In this document: piece after piece, positions 11,581 to 21,484 of the stretch
How positions within the stretch are numbered: the first letter of the stretch is position 1
Layout: each line of letters starts with the position of its first letter
Source of the DNA: Butyriboletus loyo
Lineage: Eukaryota; Basidiomycota; Agaricomycetes; Boletales; Boletaceae
Direction: 5' to 3'
Length of the DNA: 64,000 nucleotides
Assembly: GCA_038093515.1 (NCBI GenBank)
Contig: JBBPSI010000010.1
Coordinates: 62,001-126,000 of the forward strand
Position numbers and translations under genes: made by a program
Notes under the pieces: model-generated
Seen by the model: only the letters and a program-made list of their open reading frames with translations
Database searches by the model: none
Told to the model about the DNA's origin: nothing

Positions 11581-13333
11581 TTAGCCTATAATGCCACAGT
11601 CCCGGAGCCGTGCAAGCTCCTTGGTATCCAATCCGAGTTCTTTTATCAAAACATCGTTGGTATGTTCCCCGAGGTCAGGACCAGCCCATCTTGTCTTTGC
11701 CCCAGATCCTTCCAAGACAGGGAAGACACCTGGCATTTTGACGTTCCACCCACTATCCGCCTCACCGACCCATACGTCCTCCACAGCGCCACGCGCCTTC
11801 ACGTGTTCGTTCTCCACGATTTCCTTGACACCGACGACACGACCGACCGGAACACCGGCCTTGTCTAACACGCCCAAAACCTCTTCTGCGGATCGCACGT
11901 TCGTCCAGTCAGAGATCGCTTGTTCTATCTCTGCTTGGCGAGCGACACGGTGCTGATTCTGTGCATAATCAGGTCCAATGAGGTCCTCGCGGCCGATGAC
12001 ACGCATCAGGCGCGCATACAATGTGTCACCGTTCGCCCCAATGACGATATAGCTCGGCGTAGACGGTGTTGTGGGTGATGGTAGACAGGGGTACGCGTTT
12101 GTTGGAACGATCCCAGTCACTGAGGACCCAGACGGACCTCGAACCTAGAAGAATCAGTGAAGGAAGAAAAATCGTACAGCCGAATCCGTACCTTTCCCTT
12201 GCGATCATATTCTGGGATGATGCCCTCCATTAGGTTTAACATGCTGTAAAGCGTGTGTCAATTGAATATGAATTCGAGTAGAAGAAACAGCAACTCGCCT
12301 CTCCATAATACTGACATCGACGGTTTGACCGCCCTTCTCTCCATTAGAGACCTTTCTCTGTCGGGAGAGAAGTGCCAAGACCTGTGCACTATCTAGCATT
12401 GCGTTAGAATGAATCTAAGAGACACTTGCCGTCCCAAAAGCAGCATGTAGTCCAGCAACAGAGTCCCCAAGGCTAATATTCGGCCTCACAGGGGGTCCGG
12501 ATAACGACTTCGTTTCGGGATCCACGAAACCATTAATATATCGAAAGCCAGACTCTGCCTCGCAAACGGATGCATATCCAGGTCTGGATGACCAAGGGCC
12601 CGTCTGTCCATATCCGCTCACCCGGGTAAATATGAGCGAAGGGTTGAGCGGGTGCAACGCCGTAGGACCCAACCCCCATTTCTCCAGCGCTGAAAGCGAA
12701 ACGCATCAGCGACGTCTGACACCAAACCTTCATGGTCTTACTCCCTGGCTTGAAGTTCTCGATGATGACATCACTCTTGGCTGCGAGCCGTTTCACAAGC
12801 CTTTGTCGAAAAAGCGAGACGTGGGTTAGGCGTGAATAAACCAGATGGGGGAGAGCCACCTACGCTCTTCCCTCGTCCTGCCTCAGGTCGATCGCCACAC
12901 TCTTCTTGTTCCTTCCCAGACTCCGAAACCATGGACTCACGCCGTCGACGTCGAGCTCTCTCCACACGCGCAGTGGGTCACCGACCGAAGGAGGCTCGAT
13001 TTTGATGACCTCTGCACCGAAATGACTGTAGAAAGTCAGGAAGGTGAGCAAATGAACCACCCCGGTTTCCCCAGCTGTGACTATTACCCAAGAAGTTGTC
13101 CACAGAACGGACCTGCAATCAATTGACCGAGCTCCAAGACACGGACGCCAGAGAGCGGGAGATCATCGACATTGACGGTAGATATGGGTGTCGATGTAAA
13201 CGATCTGATTCTAAAATGTGAGGGTCAATAGACGCGCGTGAACATGTTGGCCCATTGTCACTCACTTTACGGTGGTGCCGGGACGAAGCGCCCGAATAGA
13301 TCGGAGAGAGCGGGCGGCGCGTGACCCTATCAT
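11581..13333 (-). CDS. CoA-transferase family III, mitochondrial (succinate/glutarate-type CoA-transferase)
   Basis: A CaiB/BaiF-type CoA-transferase, probably moving CoA between dicarboxylic acids in mitochondria, as the animal enzyme SUGCT does. The ATG at 13333 opens an Arg/Ser-rich leader, MIGSRAARSLRSIRALRPGT, typical of a mitochondrial targeting peptide. After the first intron come PLSGVRVLELGQLIAGPFC and, in the next exon, GAEVIKIEPPSVGDPLRVW and KKSVAIDLRQ. Then VIIENFKPG, VSGYGQTGPWSSRPGYASV and ISLGDSVAGLHAAFG follow. The Asp of LGDS aligns with the catalytic nucleophile of formyl-CoA transferase. The C-terminal exon from 12,120 has YIVIGANGDTLYARLMRVIG and AGVPVGRVVGVKEI, and ends RDCGIIG at 11581. 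All expected family blocks are present in order, with about seven short introns. The exact acyl substrate cannot be read from sequence. Confidence 0.9.
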
Positions 13334-13613
13334 ATTTTTGCGGGACTGGCTCAAAGCCCACGACTATAATTACAATCTCCTGTTAAAAATTGGCTGGTTT
13401 TGAGGACCTTGCGATCTCCCTACGAGTTAAGAGGTGTTTCATCCGGTTCGAATATTTTCTGTACGCCCACCATGTCCATCACGTGACCAATTAGTAGCTC
13501 TGTACTCAGTCATGCACGCTTGAACTTTGAAACGATTTGCAGTTCTCATCTGATGATTTCAATAGCCCTGACTCTCCCTCTTCTTAAATACCGCGTCCTG
13601 CTGATTATATTAG

Positions 13614-13934
13614 ATGAAGCATACGATGTTTTACAACGCCAAAGCCCTTCTCGTCATTCTCTCATGCGCACTCGTTTCACAGGTTCACTCAGTGAGTCCT
13701 ATGAGTCCGTCATCAGCGATCTTGGCCCCTGCATCATCAGTTGCGCGACCCAAACCGCCGGTTTCTCGGACTTCCGCAACGCACTTCACTGACCTTTTGT
13801 TAGCACCGAATTGCATCTGCAGCTCGTCCGGGTTCTGACAAGCCGCTGTATCATGTCCCCAGCAGAACTGCCTCAATGTCGACGTAGGGAGCGTGCTACA
13901 TCTCCAGAGCGAAATGTGTGCAGTTGGCGAGTGA
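13614..13934 (+). pseudogene. decayed CFEM-type small secreted protein
   Basis: ATG 13614 opens a good signal peptide, MKHTMFYNAKALLVILSCAL with VSQVHS after it. Cysteine-spaced pieces of a CFEM-like domain follow: SDLGPCIISCATQTA in one frame, APNCICSSSGF after a possible 43-nt GT-AG intron (GTTTCTCGG to TTGTTAG, with CTGAC branch), and QAAVSCPQQNC then LQSEMCAVGE before TGA 13932. The pieces do not join cleanly. A one-base shift is needed after the signal peptide, an in-frame TGA (13836-13838) separates CICSSSGF from QAAVSC, and one expected cysteine is missing. CFEM proteins are secreted or GPI-anchored and in some fungi bind haem or act at host surfaces; here only the homology is claimed. 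A wrong exon model is the main alternative to a pseudogene. Confidence 0.45.
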
Positions 13935-14602
13935 TCGCATCCACAGTCTCTTGACTGATTTGGAACAGCGTCGATGTCGTACTGAACTCTGGCAGGGTCG
14001 AGTGGAGCATCTTCTGTGTCCACATTCCACGTCTGCGACCAGGGCGAGCGCTGTCATGGCACTCTAACAAATCATTCTCATTCGGGAACCTTGGCCTTGT
14101 AATCATGCGGTCTCTGCCACTGAGCTTGGCAATGAAATCTTGTATTGTTGTTGTCCCTTGAGGAACGGGTAGGTTCGCTACCTCCCAAACATGTTTCCTA
14201 TTTCATTTAACGCTATAACATGCCGTATAATTAATCAAGTGCCAGGTGTGTTATCTGATTCGGACTGACAGCTTCATCTTGCAATCAATCAAGCCCATTG
14301 TCGGCTGCGCAGCTGTGCGAGGATTGAAGGGAAAAAAGACTAGGACTCTTGCTTACCATGACTTTGACCTACCCGCCAGGTTGGCCACTTTTTCAGAAGC
14401 CTTCAGTTACTTACTTTTCACTGATGTATTTATTCAAAGTGGAATCATTGAACCCATTCAGTGTGCTATTCTCATTGATCTCCATCACGTGACCAACCAG
14501 CTCGAGGTGCCAAATCAGCAGATTCGTGTCGTCCCTGGCGCAAGCGAAGTAATCCAGCGGACGTTTAGGTGTCCGTATATGCATAAAGTTGAATATAGTT
14601 CT
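13935..14602. other. intergenic region, no supported gene
   Basis: A 133-codon open frame at 14,246-14,647 on the plus strand has no recognisable domain and overlaps the 3' end of the GGPP synthase gene, so it is not called. The sequence ATCACGTGACCAA occurs near 13,480 and near 14,487; CACGTGAC is a bHLH-type (Cbf1-like) site, but no target gene start lies close by. Confidence 0.35.
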
Positions 14603-15895
14603 TCAATGATCTTCGCGCTCCGATCGTTGATCATCCTTGACATGTAGAGTAACCAGGATGGCCTCAAGTTGACTATTCCCCCCATGTCTTGCAATTTCTT
14701 CGCGAAGCTCGATGATGTAGTTGCATGAATGCTGTTGTCCTCGCGACTCGACTCTTCAGGATGTACATACCTCTTGCTCGAGTGCTCTCATGATCTTCAA
14801 CGTATAGCTGAACGAGCCCGTCTGATCGCGTAGGCGAGAGATGGTATGGTGCTTCAACGTCGGTGTTGTTGGTCGTTTTTGAAGGACGTCTACGTTTCGG
14901 AATCAACTCTGCGATCCTTGGAATGTGAGATAAGAAGCGTACTCAGTATGACGCGGTTGCTCAGGTCTGATCGTACACCATGGACGATAGGGAAAGAAAA
15001 TTTGCCCTCGGTAAGGTCTTCTGCAAACCCTTTGTTCTGTGAATACTATCATGTATCGAAAATCAACGTCCATCTATATAGCTAAATCATGCAGGACAAC
15101 GATGCTCACGTACCTCAGTACTTTGCAGATTCATATAGTCATCTCTGATCTGAAAGTACACGCCAAAGAGGTTGACGAGGGGAACGTAGTCGCTAACACC
15201 AAAGGTCGTCAACAAACCTCGGTGAAAGAAAAAAGCGCTCTTACACAGTCACGTTCTTCGTCGCACACGCCATCATCAACTTGATAGCGATTCTGAACAA
15301 ACCGCCAGTCTCTGCCACGAATGTTAGTAGAACCGATACCTTACCTGACACCGTACGCTCAACTGTTGTTAACCATCGCAATATACTCCTCCTCTGTCGG
15401 GCATTGTAACGTATCTCGCCAGAATATCTCAAGACCCTGTCCACGATGAAGCGACAACAACTCCTCAGTCACCACCAGATCCAAATCCTGGTTCGCCACA
15501 ACTCGGTCCGTGTCTCCCGAATCATGCCCTCTCAGCGCGGCGAGCTCCTTGTACGCCAAAAAATACACGTAATTCGCCGTGTTGATGGTTTGGGGAACGC
15601 CGTAGATACGATGGGCGACCGGTTGACCCCTCCGAAGTTGTGCGCCGTCCTCGATATCGTCAACCATGAGACTGGCGCTATGTAGCATGCGAACGACGCG
15701 CGAAATGACGTAGAGCTGCGCGCGCGGTACGTCGAGCCATTCATTGAATGCCTCGATCAGCAAAGATCGGATTTCCTTCCCCGGTCTAGAAGCAATGTAT
15801 ACAAAGGGTTCGAGGATGACTGATTCTGAGGATTCTGGCCATTCTGGAGGGTTTCGAAGGGGCTGGAGGAGATTTGAGAGGTTTGTAGTCGGCAT
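14603..15895 (-). CDS. geranylgeranyl diphosphate synthase
   Basis: A trans-prenyltransferase making C20 geranylgeranyl-PP from FPP and IPP, for protein prenylation, carotenoids and diterpenes. The start near 15,895 reads [19 protein letters not shown], then [19 protein letters not shown] (substrate-binding Lys/Arg). The first Asp-rich motif is in [20 protein letters not shown], followed by [20 protein letters not shown]. Exon 2, after a donor inside AAC AAC A, continues [15 protein letters not shown]. Exon 3 has the second Asp-rich motif in [19 protein letters not shown]. Exon 4 has [20 protein letters not shown], then [13 protein letters not shown]. The last exon ends [19 protein letters not shown] with stop at 14603. 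The length of about 330 residues is usual. There is no terpene cyclase next to it, so a housekeeping GGPPS is more likely than a cluster enzyme. Confidence 0.92.
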
Positions 15896-16229
15896 AGATG
15901 CGGGGAGAGATCAAGGCAGGGGTAGCGTGTAACCCTAGTTAGGCTATTCCGTCACTCGAAATCCCGCCAATCGGAATTCGGATTTGCCGAGAGGCTGCTG
16001 CCATTTGTGCTCGCGTAATCATTACTCGTAGAGACTGCATGATAACTACAATCGCTGTTGCAGGAAACTTTCACCCACCGACGTCCACGTTTTTCTCATG
16101 GTTAAACCGCGCAGGACGACCTATAGCCGTCTCAACATGATCCCGACATACGGCAGGGCATCCAGGGGACACGTGCAGGACCGCATTCACGCAAGCATTG
16201 TCCCGCTTTATTGTTGGCCTTACCTCGGG

Positions 16230-16460
16230 ATTACTATCCCTACCACCACAGTCTCGGACGGCTTCAGCGTCGGAGGCACATTCTCCGTACCCTCCGCCAA
16301 TGCGCAACCACCGTCGCTCGTGCCAAAACCCCGTAAAACAAACGGATCGAACAGTTGTTCCCTACTTTATCTAATGTGTGTAGTGGGATTCCTTAGATTT
16401 TTACAGCTCGTCCGTCAAATACAGAAACTCGGTCAACAACGTGGTTGCACCGAGTGTCTT
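16230..16460 (-). pseudogene. remnant of the DNA2 3' end, split by an 84-nt insert
   Basis: This stretch repeats, in the same orientation, the DNA2 C-terminal coding region at about 21,668-21,810. Shared words include CTACCACCACAGTCTCGG, GGCTTCAGCGTCGGA, CAACCACCGTCGCTCGT and CAGAAACTCGGTCAACAACG. At 16,322-16,405 an 84-nt insert interrupts the match and is flanked on both sides by GCTCGT (16,316-16,321 and 16,406-16,411), while the DNA2 copy has GCTCGT once. Numerous substitutions leave no open frame. Homology is visible by eye only over this short stretch; flanking similarity was not established. Confidence 0.7.
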
Positions 16461-16555
16461 TTGATGGTCAGCTTAGACAAAGCACCGTATTGCATTGTTG
16501 TCCCATGTAAAAGAAGAATCCTTCTTTGATACATCTGTCCACGTGACCTGCCAGG

Positions 16556-16565
16556 GTATATAATA
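16556..16565 (+). promoter_or_regulatory. TATA box of the CRN-kinase gene
   Basis: The sequence GTATATAATA sits about 40 bases upstream of the ATG at 16,603 and just downstream of CCACGTGACC. Position and sequence fit a core TATA element with an upstream E-box/CACGTG site. Confidence 0.55.
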
Positions 16566-16602
16566 TCCCCCGCGTCGAGTGAATCGTCCCCCATCCGACG
16601 CG

Positions 16603-19115
16603 ATGAGTGAGCACTCTCCACCAATTTTAGTGTATGGCTGACTTGCTCCTTGTTTACAGGTCCAGTTTTCTTTAGGGTCGTTCTCGGCGACAACGTGGAG
16701 ATGGTTACAGCTCAGCTTGATGACTCGCTCGCCAGGTTCTTCCAACGTCTTCAAGACGATGTCGACGCGGCTCGACACATTCCTCTCAAGGTTTCATACA
16801 CTGCCTGCAAGTTCTACCAGATGAGAAATCCGGTGTCGGTTTGGATGGCTGACAGCAATGATTTTGAAGATGAAGATAAAGATGAAGGTGGCAGCAACTC
16901 TGCTGATCAGGACAATTGGGACGACTTTCTAGCCCAGGCGAGGCAAGCGTGTCTGGAGGAGACCAATAGAGTGCTCGTGAACCCCAGAACAACAAAGGTT
17001 CGCAGTTTGGCGGAGAGATTTTCGGCCGAAGATATCTATTTAGCAATCGAGTTTCCTGATCGTAAGTATCACCAATTTTCAGGTTCTGGATGTTTTGTGT
17101 CGCTAATTGCGTTGCTTCAGTACTCGGAGCGTCAAATAAAGCAATTGGGAAGTTGATAAAGGAGTACGACGCACTGTTCAAATGCCTACAGGTAACAGTC
17201 AAGACACCGGGCAACTGGTGTCCAGAAGACGTGCAGAGGAATTTGCAAGGTGGCATCCTCACGAGCAACGCCGATGATCTCCCACCTGAACTCAAGAAGA
17301 TCCAGGAGGCTCTGGAAAATAAACGCGTGTATCAGGCATGTGCTTTGTGGGTTCTGGCATTCTCCTGACGCTGATGCAGAATCCTTCCAGGTGGATCATG
17401 AGCAGACAATGGACTTTGAGAATGCGCGTACCTACGAGACGCACTTTGACCGTGTCTTTGCGCCTGGCGACACTGACTCACACACGGTGACCAGTGGTCG
17501 AGAATTCGCAGCATTCCATGCCGTTTTGCGATGCTATCATGAAGACGTGCCGATAATCACTCGCGAGGACACTCCATCGTGTCTCAAAGCTGGCAACTTC
17601 ACCGTTCGCTTTATTCAGCCTCCGTTTCTCTCCCATTCTCGACACTTCATGTACGATCGGTAGGTCCTGATTCGCGTTCACATTTCTATATCAATAACAA
17701 ATTATCAGGGAGATATCGTGGAATTTTCCTGTTTTTGTGGACACCAGGTCAGCGCGGAATGTCTGGCGAAAAATTATCCCTAAGAGTGATTGGGCGGTCA
17801 TTGCCTCTGATCACAAGGTTCCATTCGTCATCTCTCAAATGATATCGCAGGAGGAGAAAAAGGATCGCTCCCAGATGCTTGTTGAAGCGATTGCTCTTGC
17901 CCGTGCCGGACAACTTCTTCTGAAGTCTACCTCCAAGCGAAACTTTTTCGTAGTGGCCGTCTACCTCAATGCAGAAATGGTTGCGTCGCGGTATATTGTA
18001 ATGCAAACTGGCCGTGGTGCGGACCATACGAATAATCTCTACAAGGATAAGGTGGTCAGCGCTTATGAGATTATTATGTCGAGGTACTCACAAAAGTGCA
18101 CAGGTGTGCATTCATCGGAAAGACTTCAAACTTGACAACAACGAAGAAGAGGTAGATTTCCTGCGGGAGATGTACAACCTGGCAACACAGATCAATACAT
18201 TGTCTGGCGACCTCGACCAACTCAAGAAAAAGAGTCTTGAAGACATTATGGATGTCGCAAAAGAAGTTTTGTCGCTTAGCTCGAAGACAGCTGGTAGTAC
18301 TGACACGGGCTCTGTCACGGGAGGATCAGACTGGGACGAAGACGAAGACGATCTAGGCGTTTTTGAACCCAAGGATATCCAAAACGTTTTGCACCAGATG
18401 GATTACAAGATTGAATTCATCCCATGGGGGGTGCGAGTTCATGTCTTCAGTGGCCTTTGGACTAACACACGTGCCCTAGCATCCTCAACTTGCTGTCATC
18501 GTGAACAAGACCGGCGACAAGCACGGATACCTCAAGTTCCTAGAACGAGACAGGGAGGTCGATGTTCTACGATACCTTGCCGAGATAGAGTCCCCGTCAA
18601 ACCACACCATCTCCGGCGTTCGATTCTGGCCTGTTCAAGGAGGCACTGTGATATCAATGCCTGTCGCTGGCGGCTGGCTGACGTCACTGAATAATCCTGG
18701 CGAACAGCTGTGGTCTGTAGCTCGACAGCTCGTGGAAGCAGTCGCTTTCATGCACGAGCATAACGTCGCTCATATGGATCTGAAGCCGCAAAACGCCATT
18801 ATTCCTCCAGAAGGCGGGCGCCTATCGATCATCGACTTTAGTGTGTCCATCCGTGTCCGCGGACCAGATGTCGAATACAGTGGGGTTGTGGGCACGGAAG
18901 ACTACATGGCTCCGGAGGTTCGCAAGGGACTGTACTACAAGCCGATGCGTGCTGATTTGTGGAGTTGCGGAAGAACGTTGAAAGAACTGTGTTCATGCTG
19001 TGATTCCTCGGCGGATCGTACGACACTCCTCGAGATAGCCAGAAAACTTATGGACCATGACCCGGAGGCGCGCCCGAAGATGTCTACTGTGCTCAAGTGG
19101 ATGGCACCCGCATAG
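16603..19115 (+). CDS. Crinkler-like header fused to an atypical protein kinase domain
   Basis: Predicted 731-residue protein from seven exons. Exon 1 is only ATGA; joined to 16,660 it gives MSPVFFRVVLGDNVEMVTAQ. Residues 1-135 have features of the ubiquitin-like Crinkler (CRN) header: a V/L-rich start, a Lys-Val-Ser turn, and SLAERFSAEDIYLAIEFP where CRNs carry an LxxYF...IHVIVE-like end. Residues about 135-400 are a middle region with WNFPVFVDTRSARNVWRKI, SDHKVPFVISQMIS and FFVVAVYLNAEMVASRYIVM, seen in other fungal proteins but without assured function. Residues about 520-731 are a kinase fold with YLKFLE (ATP Lys), the catalytic loop AHMDLKPQNAI (HRD changed to HMD), IIDFSVSI (DFG changed to DFS), GTEDYMAPE and DLWSCGRTLKELCS. 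The intron at 17,336-17,390 must be GC-AG (CAG|GCATGT). Effector, toxin-like or nonself-response roles known for CRNs are inference only. Confidence 0.75.
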
Positions 19116-19235
19116 TGAGGAAGGGACAATGTTGTGTCCCCCGTGTTAGGGTACGCCAACTATCGTTTGCACATTTTTTCGCCTGGACGATTTACTCTTT
19201 CAATCACAAACTAAAGCGCGGCATTCTTTACAACG

Positions 19236-21232
19236 CTCACTACAAACTTGAACTACTTGGTACGATGAATCCTGTATGTCCTCTCTTTCGATGATCGGAA
19301 AGGAAATGACTATATGGTCTGTATTGAACACCGACACCATAAGTTGTCAGCACTACGAGCCTGAGGACACATAAGTACAACGTTCGAGGCAACCGGCAGG
19401 TCGGACCTACACGACAACTCTCATTTAGATACCAACCCTGCATACACACACTCAGTGGTGTCGAGAGAAGCTGTATCTTCCAGTTCTAACGCACGTAGAC
19501 CTTGATGTTTGCTAAGTGACAAGCGACTCGATGTAGGAAGACACGGCGCCATCTGCAATGACCTTGTTGCTGAAAGAGGGTGATGAGCACGACCCAATTA
19601 CGTCGCCACGACACGTACCCTTGACTCGCAGGTCTGCACAAGTGCACTTTTGAAAATGCTGGATGTTGCTGAAGGCGGAGATATAAGAAATCACTGGCGG
19701 CAAAACTGCCGATCAGGAAAGCATGCTACAAAACATCAACATCATCAACCCGCGCGCATAGCGCGATGTCAAGGTCAACCTTACGGTGATTTGGATCTGC
19801 AACCTCGTTGCTGCTCGTTTCTGCTCCTCGAAAGCATCGGCGACCGCCATCACAGAAGGCTCAAAGAATTTTGCAACGTCCGTTCTGTACGAGCGTTAAA
19901 GCGCCAACGTCATGCTTTCAATACAAGAAACTCCTTACCCAGCCAACTTGAGCCGACCAGAGCGAATATCGTACTGGGGATCTTTGTCGCGTACAGTACC
20001 GAACTTGATGTATTGTGGATCGTTCGCATCGCGGAACCTCAGTTTCGTAGTCTTGTCGAACATCTCTTTCATCTGCTGGACGATGTCAGGTGTCCCGTAT
20101 CGTGAGTTGGCGAGCTTGGCTGCGGTAGATGTCATGTTATAAAGGTCCTCGGAATTACGAGTAGCACATACCCTTGAGAAACGTGTGGGCCCTGTGCGCG
20201 ACGAAAACGGATCCTTGGAGACGACCTATGGGAACAACGTATCAGATAAAAAAACTTGATTCCGTCACGGAAGGCTGTCACGTTCTGCAGGTGCGATCTC
20301 CTTGAATTCTCTGGGAAGAGATAGCTTGACGGAGTAGGCGCTCGAGTCGATAGTACCGCCTCCAGCATCGATAATGACGATGCCCTGATGTTCCTCCTCC
20401 TCCTCGCCCTCCTCCTCAGGCTCGTCGGAGCTAACGATGGGGAGATTGGAAAGCGAGTCCGAGGCCAACACGTGGGTGATGCAGAAATGAAGGCTGGCCT
20501 CTCCCTCCGTCAGTAAATGAATTCGATCCACATGTTCATCTCCGCTGCGTACCAGCCCTGCAATTACAGCGGCTCGGCGAATCTGCTGTTGCTGTAACCC
20601 TTCCCATCCATTCGGATGAGTCAGGATGAACTCAATGTTGTTCTCCATAGACCTCCACATGGAAGAGCCACTAGCATGAGAGTCAATGATGTAGCTGCGG
20701 GTGCAGCTGAAGAGATATCGCATAAAATCTCCGAGGACCCGGACGGCACTTTTACCCTGCGGAAGGGGTGGGATGTCCTCGTCTGTAATGTGAGACGATG
20801 CCTCCTTTACGCGCAAGTGAAGCTTCCACCTGAAAGTGTCTCTGTAAACAAAAAAAAACGACAAAGTGTTGTTTCATCATCAATCTCACCATTCGAGCTT
20901 GTCCCAACCCTCTTCTTCTGCTTGATCAATGATGTGCTGCTGCAGCGCCTCGGCGCCGACGGCTCTCGCAGTACCTTGACGGTCATAGTACAAGATGGAG
21001 GGTATCTTGTTATCGCCTCCGACGTGCTCTTGGGCAGGATACCTGAATGAGCTACGCATCAGCGCCCCCCACTTCTGTCCGCACAGAGTTGCGCTTACCT
21101 CGAAACTCCAAGAATCTTTGGAACCTCCCCAGGATCGAGGAAGCAGTACGAGACCCCGCTGTACGTCGTACCGACGTCGAAAGCAAGCACCAGCTTGCGA
21201 GAGATGCCGCGGTAGGGCTCGCGGAATGACAT
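19236..21232 (-). pseudogene. inverted, truncated Hsp70-like copy 4
   Basis: Starts at ATG 21232 with MSFREPYRGISRKLVLAFD and the phosphate-1 motif, and follows the copy 2 exon pattern: YPAQEHVGGDNKIPSILYYD, WKLHLRVKEASSHITDED, an acidic insert, IVIIDAGGGTIDSSAY, AKLANSRYGTPD and FLIGSFAASDFLYL. All introns are kept, so it arose by DNA duplication and not through mRNA. At about 19,515 the frame ends in TAG straight after SSYIESLVT. Beyond it about 150 nt do not match. A short piece resembling YGVGVQYRPYSHFLSDHRKR (19,250-19,345) then appears, and the last quarter of the gene is missing. Homology also extends about 100 bp upstream of the ATG to the copy 2 leader. A truncated ATPase fragment could still be made, but the C-terminal third is lost. 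Confidence 0.88.
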
Positions 21233-21484
21233 GTTTGGAGCTCAGGTCGTAACTGCGGTGCGAGTTGAGGAACTCGAAAGTTTGGAGGTGCAAGTATCCT
21301 TGAAACCCGAGTCACCGCAGACGAACACAAGACAGGATGCTGCACACAGCAACATGTGACTGAGTGTAAGGGGTTTCAGTGAGGAAGTGTCACGTATGTT
21401 CCCTATTCCATATTGTAAAGGCTCCTTGATTATAACAACGACCCAGAAGATACACACTGATATACAATATTAATTAAAATACCA

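Larger units (their letters stand above)
15896..16602. other. intergenic region with a DNA2-derived fragment
   Basis: Apart from the DNA2 3'-end remnant at about 16,230-16,460 and the TATA element of the next gene, nothing supports a gene here. The first 300 bases are the presumed promoter of GGPP synthase. Confidence 0.45.

Noticed and set aside
14246..14647. 133-codon open frame on the plus strand
   Set aside because: No domain or splice context, and it overlaps the last exon of GGPP synthase on the other strand.
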